Source: Peterkaempfera podocarpi
GTDB taxonomy: Bacteria; Actinomycetota; Actinomycetes; Streptomycetales; Streptomycetaceae
Assembly (NCBI RefSeq): GCF_042466665.1
Contig: NZ_CP162102.1
Span: 3,162,001 to 3,226,000 of the forward strand
Length of the DNA stretch: 64,000 bases
Direction: 5' to 3'
The notes under the pieces were generated by a model. The model searched no databases. It was not told the DNA's origin and saw only the letters and a list, made by a program, of their open reading frames with translations. Below, piece by piece: positions 8,817-16,893 of the stretch. Position 1 is the first letter of the stretch. Each line of letters starts with the position of its first letter. The translations under genes and the position numbers were made by a program.

Positions 8817-9815
8817 TCAGGCCTCCTCGTCCACCCAGCTCATCAGCTTGCGCAGCTTCTTGCCGGTGGTCTCCAGCAGGTGCTCGCTGTCGGCCTTCTT
8901 GTACTCGTTGTACTTCGGCAGGCCCGCCTTGTACTCGGCCATCCAGGTGTTGGCGAAGGAGCCGTCCTGGATCTCCGCGAGAACCTGCTTCATCTCGGCC
9001 TTGGTGGCGTCGGTGACGATCCGCGGGCCGGTGACGTAGTCGCCCCACTCGGCGGTCTCGGAGATCGACCAGCGCATCTTCTCCAGGCCGCCCTCGTACA
9101 TGAGGTCGACGATGAGCTTCAGCTCGTGGAGGCACTCGAAGTAGGCGATCTCCGGCTGGTAGCCGGCCTCGACCAGGGTCTCGAAGCCCGCCTTGACCAG
9201 CGCGGAGGCACCACCGCAGAGGACGGCCTGCTCACCGAACAGGTCGGTCTCCGTCTCCTCCTTGAAGGTGGTCTTGATAACGCCGGCGCGGGTGCCACCG
9301 ATGCCCTTGGAGTAGGAGAGGGCCAGCTCGAAGGCCTTGCCGGTGGCGTCCTGCTCCACGGCCACGATGCAGGGAACGCCGCGGCCCTCCTCGTACTGAC
9401 GGCGGACCAGGTGGCCCGGGCCCTTGGGGGCGACCATGCAGACGTCGACGCCCGCCGGGGGCTTGATGAAGCCGAAGCGGATGTTGAGGCCGTGGCCGAA
9501 GAACAGCGCGTCGCCGTCCTTGAGGTTGGGCTCCACCGACTCCTTGTAGACGTCGGCCTGGATCGGGTCCGGCACCAGGATCATGATCACGTCGGCCTCG
9601 GCGGCAGCCTGCGCCGGGGTCACCACCCGCAGGCCCTGCTCCTCGGCCTTGGCCTTGGACTTGGAGCCCTCGTGCAGGCCGACCCGCACATCGACACCCG
9701 AGTCACGGAGCGACAGGGCGTGGGCGTGGCCCTGGCTGCCGTAGCCGAGGACCGCGACCTTGCGGCCCTGGATGATGGACAGGTCGGCGTCGTCGTCGTA
9801 GAACAGCTCGGCCAC
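8817..9815 (-). CDS. ilvC: Ketol-acid reductoisomerase (class I)
   Basis: IlvC isomerises and reduces acetolactate or acetohydroxybutyrate with NADPH and Mg2+ in valine/isoleucine synthesis. At 332 aa it is the short class I form. The N-terminal Rossmann motif KVAVLGYGSQGHAHALSLRDSG is followed by SKSKAKAEEQGLRV (cofactor phosphate region) and the metal-binding C-terminal domain with DLFGEQAVLCGG and ECLHELKLIVDLMYEGG. The GTG start at 9813-9815 is preceded by AGGAG about 10 nt away and matches the family opening MAELFYDDDADL. It is third in the ilvB-ilvN-ilvC order; a 199-bp spacer containing 15-bp tandem repeats separates it from ilvN. Confidence 0.96.
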   Translation of the reverse strand: MAELFYDDDADLSIIQGRKVAVLGYGSQGHAHALSLRDSGVDVRVGLHEGSKSKAKAEEQGLRVVTPAQAAAEADVIMILVPDPIQADVYKESVEPNLKDGDALFFGHGLNIRFGFIKPPAGVDVCMVAPKGPGHLVRRQYEEGRGVPCIVAVEQDATGKAFELALSYSKGIGGTRAGVIKTTFKEETETDLFGEQAVLCGGASALVKAGFETLVEAGYQPEIAYFECLHELKLIVDLMYEGGLEKMRWSISETAEWGDYVTGPRIVTDATKAEMKQVLAEIQDGSFANTWMAEYKAGLPKYNEYKKADSEHLLETTGKKLRKLMSWVDEEA

Positions 9816-9955
9816 GGGGGCACATCTCCTTGCGTGATGGTGGTGACACCGGTTGCGTACTCACCGTACGCGCACCGGGTTGTCGGGTGCGGTAGGTAGT
9901 CGGAGGTTGAGACGCCGGGGCGCCTCGGGGGTGGACGTCCTGGCCTGGGCTTCCC

Positions 9956-10020
9956 CTGGCTCGGACGTCCCTGGCTCGGACGTCCCAGGCTCGGACGTCC
10001 CAGGCTCGGACGTCTCAGGC
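9956..10020 (-). repeat. 15-bp tandem repeats spanning the ilvN stop codon
   Basis: Reading on the minus strand from 10020, four 15-bp units follow one another: GCCTGAGACGTCCGA, GCCTGGGACGTCCGA twice, then GCCAGGGACGTCCGA, and then a decayed fifth. The ilvN stop TGA (10015-10017) is the second codon of the first unit, where the next two units have TGG. The unit length is a multiple of three, so the ilvN frame is kept through the array. Confidence 0.85.
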
Positions 10021-10539
10021 GGAGCGGTCGAGGGCACGCAGCGAACGGTCGGTGATGGAGCGTGCGCCGCGGCCGATGGCGACCATGCCGGACTGCACCA
10101 GCTCCTTGATGCCGTACGGCTCCAGCATCCGCAGCATCGCCTCCAGCTTGTCGGAGCTGCCGGTGGCCTCCACGGTGACGGCGTCCGGCGAGACGTCCAC
10201 CGTCTTGGCCCGGAAGAGCTGGACGATCTCGACGATCTGGGACCGGGTCTCGGCGTCGGCACGCACCTTCACCAGGACCAGCTCGCGCCGGACCGCCGCG
10301 TTGGGGTCCAGTTCGACGATCTTTATCACGTTGACCAGCTTGTTGAGCTGCTTGGTGACCTGCTCCAGGGGCAGGTCGTCCACCTGGACGACGATGGTCA
10401 TCCGGGAGACGTCGGGGTGCTCGGTGGGCCCGACGGCGAGCGAGTCGATGTTGAAGCCCCGGCGGGAGAAGAGCGCGGCGATGCGGGCGAGCACGCCGGG
10501 CTTGTTCTCGACCAGGACGGAGAGCGTGTGCTTGGACAT
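10015..10539 (-). CDS. ilvN: Acetolactate synthase small (regulatory) subunit
   Basis: This is the regulatory subunit of acetohydroxyacid synthase; it binds valine through an ACT domain and activates the IlvB catalytic subunit. At 174 aa it opens MSKHTLSVLVENKPGVLARIAALFSRRGFNIDS, the standard N-terminal ACT domain, followed by the C-terminal domain (FRAKTVDVSPDAVTVEATG, ELVQSGMVAIGRG). The ATG at 10537-10539 lies 32 nt after the ilvB stop, in the usual ilvBN arrangement. The stop codon sits in the first unit of a tandem repeat, which makes the exact C-terminus (ALDRSA) slightly suspect. Confidence 0.95.
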   Translation of the reverse strand: MSKHTLSVLVENKPGVLARIAALFSRRGFNIDSLAVGPTEHPDVSRMTIVVQVDDLPLEQVTKQLNKLVNVIKIVELDPNAAVRRELVLVKVRADAETRSQIVEIVQLFRAKTVDVSPDAVTVEATGSSDKLEAMLRMLEPYGIKELVQSGMVAIGRGARSITDRSLRALDRSA

Positions 10540-10571
10540 GTGGCTGGCTTCCTCGGTTCCTGGTGGGGGTC

Positions 10572-12422
10572 TCAGTCCAGCTCGTCGCCGAAGTCGGGGC
10601 GGACGTCGCGGGCGGCCATGATCTCGTCGTTGCTGGTGCCGGCGGCGACCATCGGCCACACCATGGCGTCCTGATGGACGATGAAGTCGATGACGACCGG
10701 TGCGTCGTTGATCGACATCGCCTCCTTGATCACGGCGTCCAGCTGGTCCGGGCTCTCGCAGCGCAGTCCGTAGCAGCCCATCGCCTCGGCCAGCTTGACG
10801 AAGTCGGGCACCCGGGTGCCGGCGGCCGGCGGGGCGATGCCGTCGTGGCCGGGGCCGCTGTGCAGCACCGTGTTGGAGTAGCGCTGGTTGTAGAAGAGGG
10901 TCTGCCACTGGCGGACCATGCCCAGCGAACCGTTGTTGATCACCGCGACCTTGATCGGAATGTTGTTGAGCGCACAGGTGACCAGCTCCTGATTGGTCAT
11001 CTGGAAGCAGCCGTCGCCGTCGATCGCCCACACGGGGGTGTCGGGGCAGCCGGCCTTGGCGCCCATCGCGGCGGGGACCGCATAGCCCATGGTCCCGGCG
11101 CCACCGGAGTTCAGCCAGGTCGCGGGCTTCTCGAAACCGATGAACTGGGAGGCCCACATCTGGTGCTGGCCCACGCCGGCCGCGTAGATGGCGTCCGGGC
11201 CGACCAGCCGGCCGATGCGCTCGATCACCTGCTGCGGGGAGAGCTCACCCTCGGGCGCTGCGGCGTAACCGAGCGGATAGGTCGTCTTCCAGGCGTTCAG
11301 CCGCTCCCACCAGGCGCTGTAGTCGCCCTTGTGGCCGGCCTCGTGCTCGGCCTGGACCGCCACGATCAGATCGGCCAGCACCTCGCGGGCGTCGCCCACG
11401 ATCGGCACGTCCGCGGCGCGGTTCTTGCCGATCTCGGCCGGGTCGATGTCGGCGTGCACGATCTTGGCGTTGGGGGCGAAGCTGTCCAGCTTGCCGGTGA
11501 CCCGGTCGTCGAAGCGGGCGCCCAGCGCGAAGATCACATCCGCCTTCTGCAGCGCGGTGACGGCGGGCACCGTGCCGTGCATCCCGGGCATGCCCAGGTG
11601 CTGCGGGTGGCTGTCGGGGAAGGAACCGAGTGCCATCAGGGTGGTGGTGACGGGCGCTCCGGTCAGCTCCGCCAGGATGCGCAGCTCGGCGGTGGCGTGG
11701 GCCTTGAGCACCCCGCCGCCGACGTAGAGCACGGGACGCTTGGCGTTCACCATCAGCCGGGCGGCCTCGCGGATCTGCTTGGCGTGCGGCTTGGTGACCG
11801 GCCGGTAGCCGGGCAGTGCGGTCTCCGGCGGCCAACGGAAGACGGTCTTGGCCTGCAGTGCGTCCTTGGCGATGTCGACCAGGACCGGGCCGGGCCGGCC
11901 GGTGGAGGCGATGTGGAACGCCTCGGCGATCACCCGGGGGATCTCCTCGGGGTCGGTGACCAGGTAGTTGTGCTTGGTGATCGGCATGGTGATGCCGCAG
12001 ATGTCCGCCTCCTGGAAGGCGTCCGTCCCGATCGAGGCGCTGGCGACCTGCCCGGTGATCGCGACCATGGGGACGGAGTCCATGTAGGCGTCGGCGATGG
12101 GGGTGACCAGGTTGGTGGCACCCGGGCCCGAGGTCGCCATGCAGACCCCGACCTTGCCGGTGGCCTGCGCATAGCCCTCCGCGGCATGCCCGGCGCCCTG
12201 CTCGTGGCGGACCAGGACATGGCGGACCTTGGTGGAGTCCATCAGCGGGTCGTATGCGGGAAGGATGGCCCCGCCCGGAATGCCGAAGACGGTGTCGGCG
12301 CCTACGGCCTCGAGCGAGCGGATGAGCGACTGGGCGCCGGTCATCGTCTCGGCGGCATGGGCGCCGGTAGCGGAGTGGGCTGCCGGGTTGTCCCCGCGAT
12401 GCGGGGCGGCCTGCTCAGTCAT
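10572..12422 (-). CDS. ilvB: Acetolactate synthase large (catalytic) subunit
   Basis: This TPP- and FAD-dependent enzyme condenses pyruvate with pyruvate or 2-ketobutyrate, the first common step of branched-chain amino acid synthesis. The ATG at 12420-12422 gives 616 aa. Motifs in order: VFGIPGGAILPAYD, HEQGAGHAAEGYAQATG (catalytic Glu), ATSGPGATNLVTPIADA, the FAD-binding middle domain (ALGARFDDRVTGKLD), and the TPP/Mg2+ motif GDGCFQMTNQELVTCALNN. About 50 N-terminal residues before MTGAQSLIRSLE are a variable extension. A transcription attenuator with an Ile/Leu/Val leader peptide lies 162-273 bp upstream. ilvN follows after 32 nt. Confidence 0.96.
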   Translation of the reverse strand: MTEQAAPHRGDNPAAHSATGAHAAETMTGAQSLIRSLEAVGADTVFGIPGGAILPAYDPLMDSTKVRHVLVRHEQGAGHAAEGYAQATGKVGVCMATSGPGATNLVTPIADAYMDSVPMVAITGQVASASIGTDAFQEADICGITMPITKHNYLVTDPEEIPRVIAEAFHIASTGRPGPVLVDIAKDALQAKTVFRWPPETALPGYRPVTKPHAKQIREAARLMVNAKRPVLYVGGGVLKAHATAELRILAELTGAPVTTTLMALGSFPDSHPQHLGMPGMHGTVPAVTALQKADVIFALGARFDDRVTGKLDSFAPNAKIVHADIDPAEIGKNRAADVPIVGDAREVLADLIVAVQAEHEAGHKGDYSAWWERLNAWKTTYPLGYAAAPEGELSPQQVIERIGRLVGPDAIYAAGVGQHQMWASQFIGFEKPATWLNSGGAGTMGYAVPAAMGAKAGCPDTPVWAIDGDGCFQMTNQELVTCALNNIPIKVAVINNGSLGMVRQWQTLFYNQRYSNTVLHSGPGHDGIAPPAAGTRVPDFVKLAEAMGCYGLRCESPDQLDAVIKEAMSINDAPVVIDFIVHQDAMVWPMVAAGTSNDEIMAARDVRPDFGDELD

Positions 12423-12583
12423 CTGCCTGTCTCTTCTCCGGGTTGTCGCTGCGGGAGGGTCCCCGAGGGGGAACGCCCTGCCGCTGCGGTCGCTGGGCGT
12501 CGCGCGACTGCTGTCTTCCATGGTGCGCGGCGGCTGCGGCGGTGGGGCGGGTTCCAGCGGGTTTGCGGCACATTTCGTGCAAC

Positions 12584-12616
12584 AAAAAACCCCTCGTGCC
12601 CAGGGCATGCGAGGGG
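12584..12616 (-). terminator. ilvB attenuator terminator
   Basis: On the minus strand CGAGGGG (12596-12590) pairs with CCCCTCG (12616-12610) and is followed at once by a run of six T, a classical intrinsic terminator between the leader peptide and ilvB. It is one of few hairpins here with a clear U tract. Confidence 0.85.
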
Positions 12617-12617
12617 T

Positions 12618-12667
12618 AGCGCGTCGGCTTCTGGATCCGGACTGCGATCCGGGTCAGCCGACGCGCT
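12618..12667 (-). promoter_or_regulatory. ilvB attenuator pairing element
   Basis: A perfect 12-bp inverted repeat (AGCGCGTCGGCT at 12618-12629 and AGCCGACGCGCT at 12656-12667) lies between the leader peptide and the terminator. Its upstream arm overlaps the last leader codons and the stop (GAG CGC GTC GGC TGA), so ribosome position decides whether it can form. This geometry is that of amino-acid attenuation. The antiterminator partner was not worked out. Confidence 0.65.
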
Positions 12668-12695
12668 CGCCAAGTACGAGGATTCGGGTGCGCAT
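12654..12695 (-). CDS. Branched-chain amino acid attenuator leader peptide
   Basis: A 13-codon gene encodes MRTRILVLGERVG, with consecutive Ile, Leu, Val and Leu codons (ATC CTC GTA CTT). Streptomycete ilvB genes are known to be preceded by near-identical peptides. A GAGGAAGG ribosome binding site lies 7-8 nt before the ATG at 12693-12695. When charged Ile/Leu/Val tRNAs are scarce, ribosome stalling at these codons would be expected to prevent the terminator at 12584-12616. The ATG is only 33 bp from the stop of the upstream GGDEF/EAL gene, so the promoter must lie within that gene's 3' end. Confidence 0.85.
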   Translation of the reverse strand: MRTRILVLGERVG

Positions 12696-12728
12696 GGCCT
12701 TGACCTTCCTCCTCGGCCAAGGGCGGTG

Positions 12729-15662
12729 TCAAGCGGGTGGGATGGCGGTCTCACCATGCGGACCTCCCGTGGATAGGCGTTCCGGCAGGTCGGAGGCCTG
12801 GTGGTGATGCGGGACACGCGCCGCGCGGCGGTCTCCGCGGCCATCCGAAAGGGTGGCTGCGGGCACTCGCGGCGGCCTGGACCCGGCGGGCTCCGGCACC
12901 GGCAGACTGCGCCGCAGCAGCACCCGGCGCAGCCGCTGGTCGTCCAGCGGTCCGGCGAAGAGCAGCCCCTGGCCGTGCCGGCAGCCCAGCTCGCGCAGCA
13001 CCGCGGCCTGTCGCGGGGAGTCCACCCCCTCAGCCGCCGTCTGCAGTCCCAGGTCCCGGCCGAGCCGGAGCATATGGCTCACCACGGCCCTGGTGACCGG
13101 GGACTCCGCCACCCCCTGCACCAGCGCCCGGTCGAGCGCCAGGATGTCGGCGGGCAGCCGTCGGAGCCAGGTCAGCGAACCGGTGCCGGTACCCAGGCCG
13201 TGCAGCGCCAGTCGGACCCCGAGCCGGCGCAGTACGGCCATCCGGCGGGCGAGCTCGTCCACATTGCCGGGGGCAGCGCCCGAGGGGTCCGCCCCCACGG
13301 CGAGGATCAGGCCCCCCGCCGGCAGGCCGCTCTCCCCCAGCGCCTGCTCGACGGTCTCCACCATGCCGGGGGCGGCCAGTCCGTGGGCGGGCAGCCGGAG
13401 CGTCACCGGGATCCCCTGCCTGCCGTGCTCCACCTCGTGCCGCCGGCGGGCGGCGGCGGTTGCGACGGCCTGCTGGACCAGCCAGCGGGTGAGGCGCAGG
13501 AACCGGTCCCCGGGCTCCCCGGTCGGCAGGAACTCCGCCGGGGTCAGCAGCAGCCCCTGCGCGGAGAGCCAGCGGGGCTGCGCCTCGACGGCCGCGACGG
13601 CTCCGCTCGCCAGGTCGACGACCGGCTGGTGGAGCAGGGTGAGCCGCCCGTCCCGCACGGCGCCGCGCAGGCGCTGTTCCAGTTCGGTGCGGCGCACCCG
13701 GTCGGCGCGCAGCCTCGGGGAGTAGACCGCCACCCGGTCCTTGCCCTGCGACTTGGCGCGATACATCGCCAGGTCGGCGTTGCGCATCAGCGCGGCCGGG
13801 TCGGAGCCCGGCTCGGCGAAGGCGATCCCGATACTGGCCGCCACCGTGAGCTCCCGGTCGGCGAGCCGGTAGGGCCTGGAGAGGACGCTGCGCAGCCGCT
13901 CGGCGATGTCGCGCACATGCGCCTCGTCCAGCCGGCCGGCGATCAGGGCGGCGAACTCGTCGCCGCCGAGCCTGGCCACGAGGTCACCGGCCCGGACGGC
14001 CTCCTGGAGCCGGCGGGCCACCCGTACCAGCAGTTCGTCGCCCGCCTGGTGGCCGGCGGTGTCATTGACCGCCTTGAAGCCGTCGAGGTCGAGGAAGAGC
14101 ACCGCGACCGTGCGGCCCTCGCCGCGGACACCGGAGAGGGCACCGCGGATACGGTCGGTGAACAGTGCCCGGTTGGGCAGGTCGGTGAGGGCGTCATGGA
14201 AGGCGTTGTGCTGGAGCTGGGCCTGCAGCCGGACCCGCTCGGAGACGTCCCGGCTGTTGAGGATCAGTCCGTCGTGGTGGCGGTTGACGGTGGACTCCAC
14301 ATGGAGCCACTCCCCCGCCCCGGAACGGATCCGGCACTCCACCCGGGCGGTGGGCTCGGCCTCCGGGCCGCCGGCGAGGAAGCGGCGGACCGCCCAGAGC
14401 ACATGACCGAAGTCGTCGGGGTGGACCAGGTCCAGCAGCCGCCGGCCGACCAGCCCGGCCGGATCGCGTCCATAGACACCGATCGCTGCCGGGCTGACAT
14501 AGGAGAGCACTCCGTCGGCACCGATGATCATGATCACATCGCTGGAGCCCTGCACCAGTGAGCGGAAGTGCGCCTCCTGCTCGGCCAGCTCCTGGGCCAG
14601 GGAGATGTTGTCCAGCAGCATGATGCCCTGCCGGATGATCAGTGCCAGGCCCACCGTGCAGCCGGTGACCAGCACCACCCGGTCCATGGAGCGGACGCCC
14701 AGGGCGTTGTAGAGCAACGCGGCCGTGCACACCGCCGCGGCGAGATAGGGCGTGAGGGCGCTGAACCAGGAGGCGGCCGGGCGGCTGCGGCCGGGTGCCG
14801 GGCGCGGCGTGGAGTCCGGTCCGGCCGGCCGCGGCAGACGGCGCCCGGAGGCCCACGGGGCCCAGGCGAACAGCAGGCTGCCGGCGAACCAGCCGGCGTC
14901 CAGGACCTCGCCGGAGTGATAGCCGTCACGGACCGCCGGGAAGGTCCACAGCGCGTCGCTGACGACGGTGACGGCCAGGCCCGCGAGCGCCGTGTTGAGC
15001 GCGGACCGGTCGACCCCGCGGCGGAAGCGCAGCCCCAGCACCACACTGACCAGCACGATGTCCAGCAGCGGATAGGCGAGCGACAGGGACAGCTGCAGCG
15101 GGTTGCCGTCGTCCCCGTGGGCGATCCGGGCCAGCGCCAGGCTCCAGCTGAGGATGAACAGCGAACCGGCGATCAGCCAGCCGTCCAGCAGCAGACAGAC
15201 CCAGCCGGCCACGGTGCGGGGCCGCTGGGCGAGCACCAGCAAGCCCACGATCGCGGGTGGAGCGAAGAACAGAAAGGCGCAGTCGGCGGGGGAAGGGGAC
15301 GGCAGCGGCCGGTGCAGCACCACCTCGTACCAGCCCCAGGTGCCGTTGCCGATCGCGGTCATCAGGGAGGAGGCGCCGAAGAGCAGCCAGGCCGGCCGCC
15401 CCCGGCCGCGCATCCGCAGTCCGCGTACCGCGCAGGACAGCGCCGCCGCCAGCGCGGCCGCGGCCAGCCCGAAGTCGCCCATGACGGAGGCCAGGACCGC
15501 CGAGCCCCACCCGGTCGCGGCGCCCAGCGCATAGCCGCCGCAGACCACCGCCAGCAGCAGCGGGGGCAGTCGCCTCTGGGCCGCCGCGTGCTCCTCGGGT
15601 GCGCCGTCCGCCGGGGGGCCGCTGGCCGGCGCTCCGGGCAGCACGGTATCGGTGGCACTCAA
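12729..15662 (-). CDS. Membrane PAS-GGDEF-EAL c-di-GMP signalling protein with degenerate EAL domain
   Basis: This is a 977-aa sensor. The N-terminal part (about 33-350) has about nine hydrophobic segments. A PAS domain follows (about 365-480), then GGDEF (about 490-660) and EAL-like (about 680-930) domains. LGGDEF at 566-570 is intact, with an I-site RAGD five residues before it, so diguanylate cyclase activity with product inhibition is expected. The EAL domain is eroded: EAQPRW (about 693) replaces EALLRW, TLRLPAHG replaces the metal-binding VNVSP block, HGLGTGTGS replaces DDFGTG, and LALDRALV replaces LKIDRSFV. It is therefore unlikely to hydrolyse c-di-GMP. The TTG start at 15660-15662 was chosen for the strong upstream GGAGGGGGAG. 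A BldD-like site lies about 90 bp upstream. The last 50 residues follow no known domain and overlap the ilvB promoter region. Confidence 0.9.
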   Translation of the reverse strand: MSATDTVLPGAPASGPPADGAPEEHAAAQRRLPPLLLAVVCGGYALGAATGWGSAVLASVMGDFGLAAAALAAALSCAVRGLRMRGRGRPAWLLFGASSLMTAIGNGTWGWYEVVLHRPLPSPSPADCAFLFFAPPAIVGLLVLAQRPRTVAGWVCLLLDGWLIAGSLFILSWSLALARIAHGDDGNPLQLSLSLAYPLLDIVLVSVVLGLRFRRGVDRSALNTALAGLAVTVVSDALWTFPAVRDGYHSGEVLDAGWFAGSLLFAWAPWASGRRLPRPAGPDSTPRPAPGRSRPAASWFSALTPYLAAAVCTAALLYNALGVRSMDRVVLVTGCTVGLALIIRQGIMLLDNISLAQELAEQEAHFRSLVQGSSDVIMIIGADGVLSYVSPAAIGVYGRDPAGLVGRRLLDLVHPDDFGHVLWAVRRFLAGGPEAEPTARVECRIRSGAGEWLHVESTVNRHHDGLILNSRDVSERVRLQAQLQHNAFHDALTDLPNRALFTDRIRGALSGVRGEGRTVAVLFLDLDGFKAVNDTAGHQAGDELLVRVARRLQEAVRAGDLVARLGGDEFAALIAGRLDEAHVRDIAERLRSVLSRPYRLADRELTVAASIGIAFAEPGSDPAALMRNADLAMYRAKSQGKDRVAVYSPRLRADRVRRTELEQRLRGAVRDGRLTLLHQPVVDLASGAVAAVEAQPRWLSAQGLLLTPAEFLPTGEPGDRFLRLTRWLVQQAVATAAARRRHEVEHGRQGIPVTLRLPAHGLAAPGMVETVEQALGESGLPAGGLILAVGADPSGAAPGNVDELARRMAVLRRLGVRLALHGLGTGTGSLTWLRRLPADILALDRALVQGVAESPVTRAVVSHMLRLGRDLGLQTAAEGVDSPRQAAVLRELGCRHGQGLLFAGPLDDQRLRRVLLRRSLPVPEPAGSRPPRVPAATLSDGRGDRRAARVPHHHQASDLPERLSTGGPHGETAIPPA

Positions 15663-15745
15663 CCGGCATCTCCCCCTCCGGGCCCGAGAGGCCGGCCGTC
15701 ACCGCACCCCGCCCGTATTCCGGGACGGGACGATACACGAAAACG

Positions 15746-15766
15746 GTCACTCAGTGACACACTCAC
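15746..15766 (-). promoter_or_regulatory. Candidate BldD-type operator before the GGDEF/EAL gene
   Basis: GTCACTCAGTGAC (15746-15758) is a perfect 13-bp palindrome, and AGTGA-N5-TCAC (15753-15766) matches the BldD half-sites (AGTGA ... TCAC) with a permitted spacer. It lies 84-104 bp upstream of the start. BldD bound to c-di-GMP represses several diguanylate cyclase genes in Streptomyces, so the position makes sense, but the match is by eye only. Confidence 0.35.
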
Positions 15767-15875
15767 ACAACTCACAGTAACGGCAAGCCTGCCGGGCCGT
15801 GAACGGGTTCCCGACAGAACACCGATTCGGGGGAGAGCGCGCGGCCACCGCGGTGCGGCAGCGGCCCTCCGAAGG

Positions 15876-16802
15876 TCAGACCATCCGGTGCTCCAGCGGC
15901 TCACCGGCGGCGTACCGCCGCAGTTGGGCGGCCAGCAGCCGCAGCGCCCGCGGCCGGAAGGCCGAACTGCTGCCCCCCACATGCGGGCTGATCAGCACTC
16001 CGGGTGCATGCCACAGCGGATGCCCCGGCGGCAGCGGCTCGGGATCGGTGACATCCAGCGCCGCGGTCAGCCGCCCCGACCCGAGCTCCTCCAACAGCGC
16101 GGCGGTGTCCACCACCGGTCCCCGTGCCACATTGACCAGCAGTGCACCGTCCTTCATCCGGGAGAGGAACTCCTTGCCCGCAAGGCCGCGGGTCTGCTCG
16201 GTCAGCGGGACCACCAGCACCACCACATCGGCCTGCGGAAGCAGTTCCGGCAGCTGCGACAGCGGATGCACCGGGCCGCGCGGCGCGCGGCGGGCGCTGC
16301 GCGCCACCCTGTGCACCCGGCACTCGAAGGGGACCAGCCGGTCCTCGACGGCCGAGCCGATCGAGCCGTAGCCGACCAGCAGCACGGTGCGGTCGGCCAG
16401 CGCCGGATAGAACCCGGACCGCCACTGCTCGGCGTCCTGGCCGCGGACGAAGCCGGGGATGTCGCGCAGCGAGGCGAGGATCAGCGCCAGCACCAGCTCC
16501 GCGGTGGAGGCGTCGTGCACGCCGCGCGCATTGCAGAGCTGCACTCCGGACGGGAGGTGGGGGCGCACATCGTCCACGCCCGCGGTGAGGGTCTGCACCA
16601 CCTGCAGGCCCGGCATCCGGGGCAGCAGTGGCAGCGCGGCGGCGGTGCGCATGTACGGCAGGGCGAAGAAACCGACGGTGTCCAGGACCTCCTGCGGCGG
16701 CGGCGCACCCGTGCCGTCCCAGAGATGGACGGGCAGCCCCGACGGCAGTCCGTCCAGTTCGGCGGGGGCGTAGGGCAGCAGTGCGGCAGGCGTTCCAGGC
16801 AT
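15876..16802 (-). CDS. D-isomer-specific 2-hydroxyacid dehydrogenase
   Basis: This 308-aa NAD(P)-dependent oxidoreductase belongs to the family that includes glyoxylate/hydroxypyruvate reductases and formate and phosphoglycerate dehydrogenases. The nucleotide-binding motif VLLVGYGSIGSAVEDRLVPF lies at about 138-158. Catalytic residues fall in LLVNVARGPVVDTAALL (Arg), LDVTDPEPLPPGHPLW (Glu) and VLISPHVGGSS (His). The substrate is not evident from the sequence. The ATG is at 16800-16802. Its neighbours on the same strand are the LuxR regulator upstream and the GGDEF/EAL gene downstream across a 213-bp gap; no operon is obvious. Confidence 0.88.
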   Translation of the reverse strand: MPGTPAALLPYAPAELDGLPSGLPVHLWDGTGAPPPQEVLDTVGFFALPYMRTAAALPLLPRMPGLQVVQTLTAGVDDVRPHLPSGVQLCNARGVHDASTAELVLALILASLRDIPGFVRGQDAEQWRSGFYPALADRTVLLVGYGSIGSAVEDRLVPFECRVHRVARSARRAPRGPVHPLSQLPELLPQADVVVLVVPLTEQTRGLAGKEFLSRMKDGALLVNVARGPVVDTAALLEELGSGRLTAALDVTDPEPLPPGHPLWHAPGVLISPHVGGSSSAFRPRALRLLAAQLRRYAAGEPLEHRMV

Positions 16803-16865
16803 GGTCAGAATCTATGCCGCCCGGCCGGCCGGGCACACCCGGCGGCCGCTGCGGGCCCGGGGCCC

Positions 16866-16893
16866 GGCCCGGTCACCCCGGCCCGGTCACCCC
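16866..16893 (-). repeat. 14-bp tandem duplication across the LuxR stop codon
   Basis: GGCCCGGTCACCCC occurs twice head to tail (16866-16879, 16880-16893). The minus-strand stop TGA (16887-16889) of the LuxR regulator is inside the second copy, and the first copy carries another TGA. Related GGCCCGG sequence continues below 16866. Confidence 0.8.

Noticed and set aside
12727..12732. TTGACA on the minus strand before the ilvB leader as a -35 box
   Set aside because: A -10 at 17 bp would fall on the leader's ribosome binding site, placing the start of transcription inside the leader peptide.
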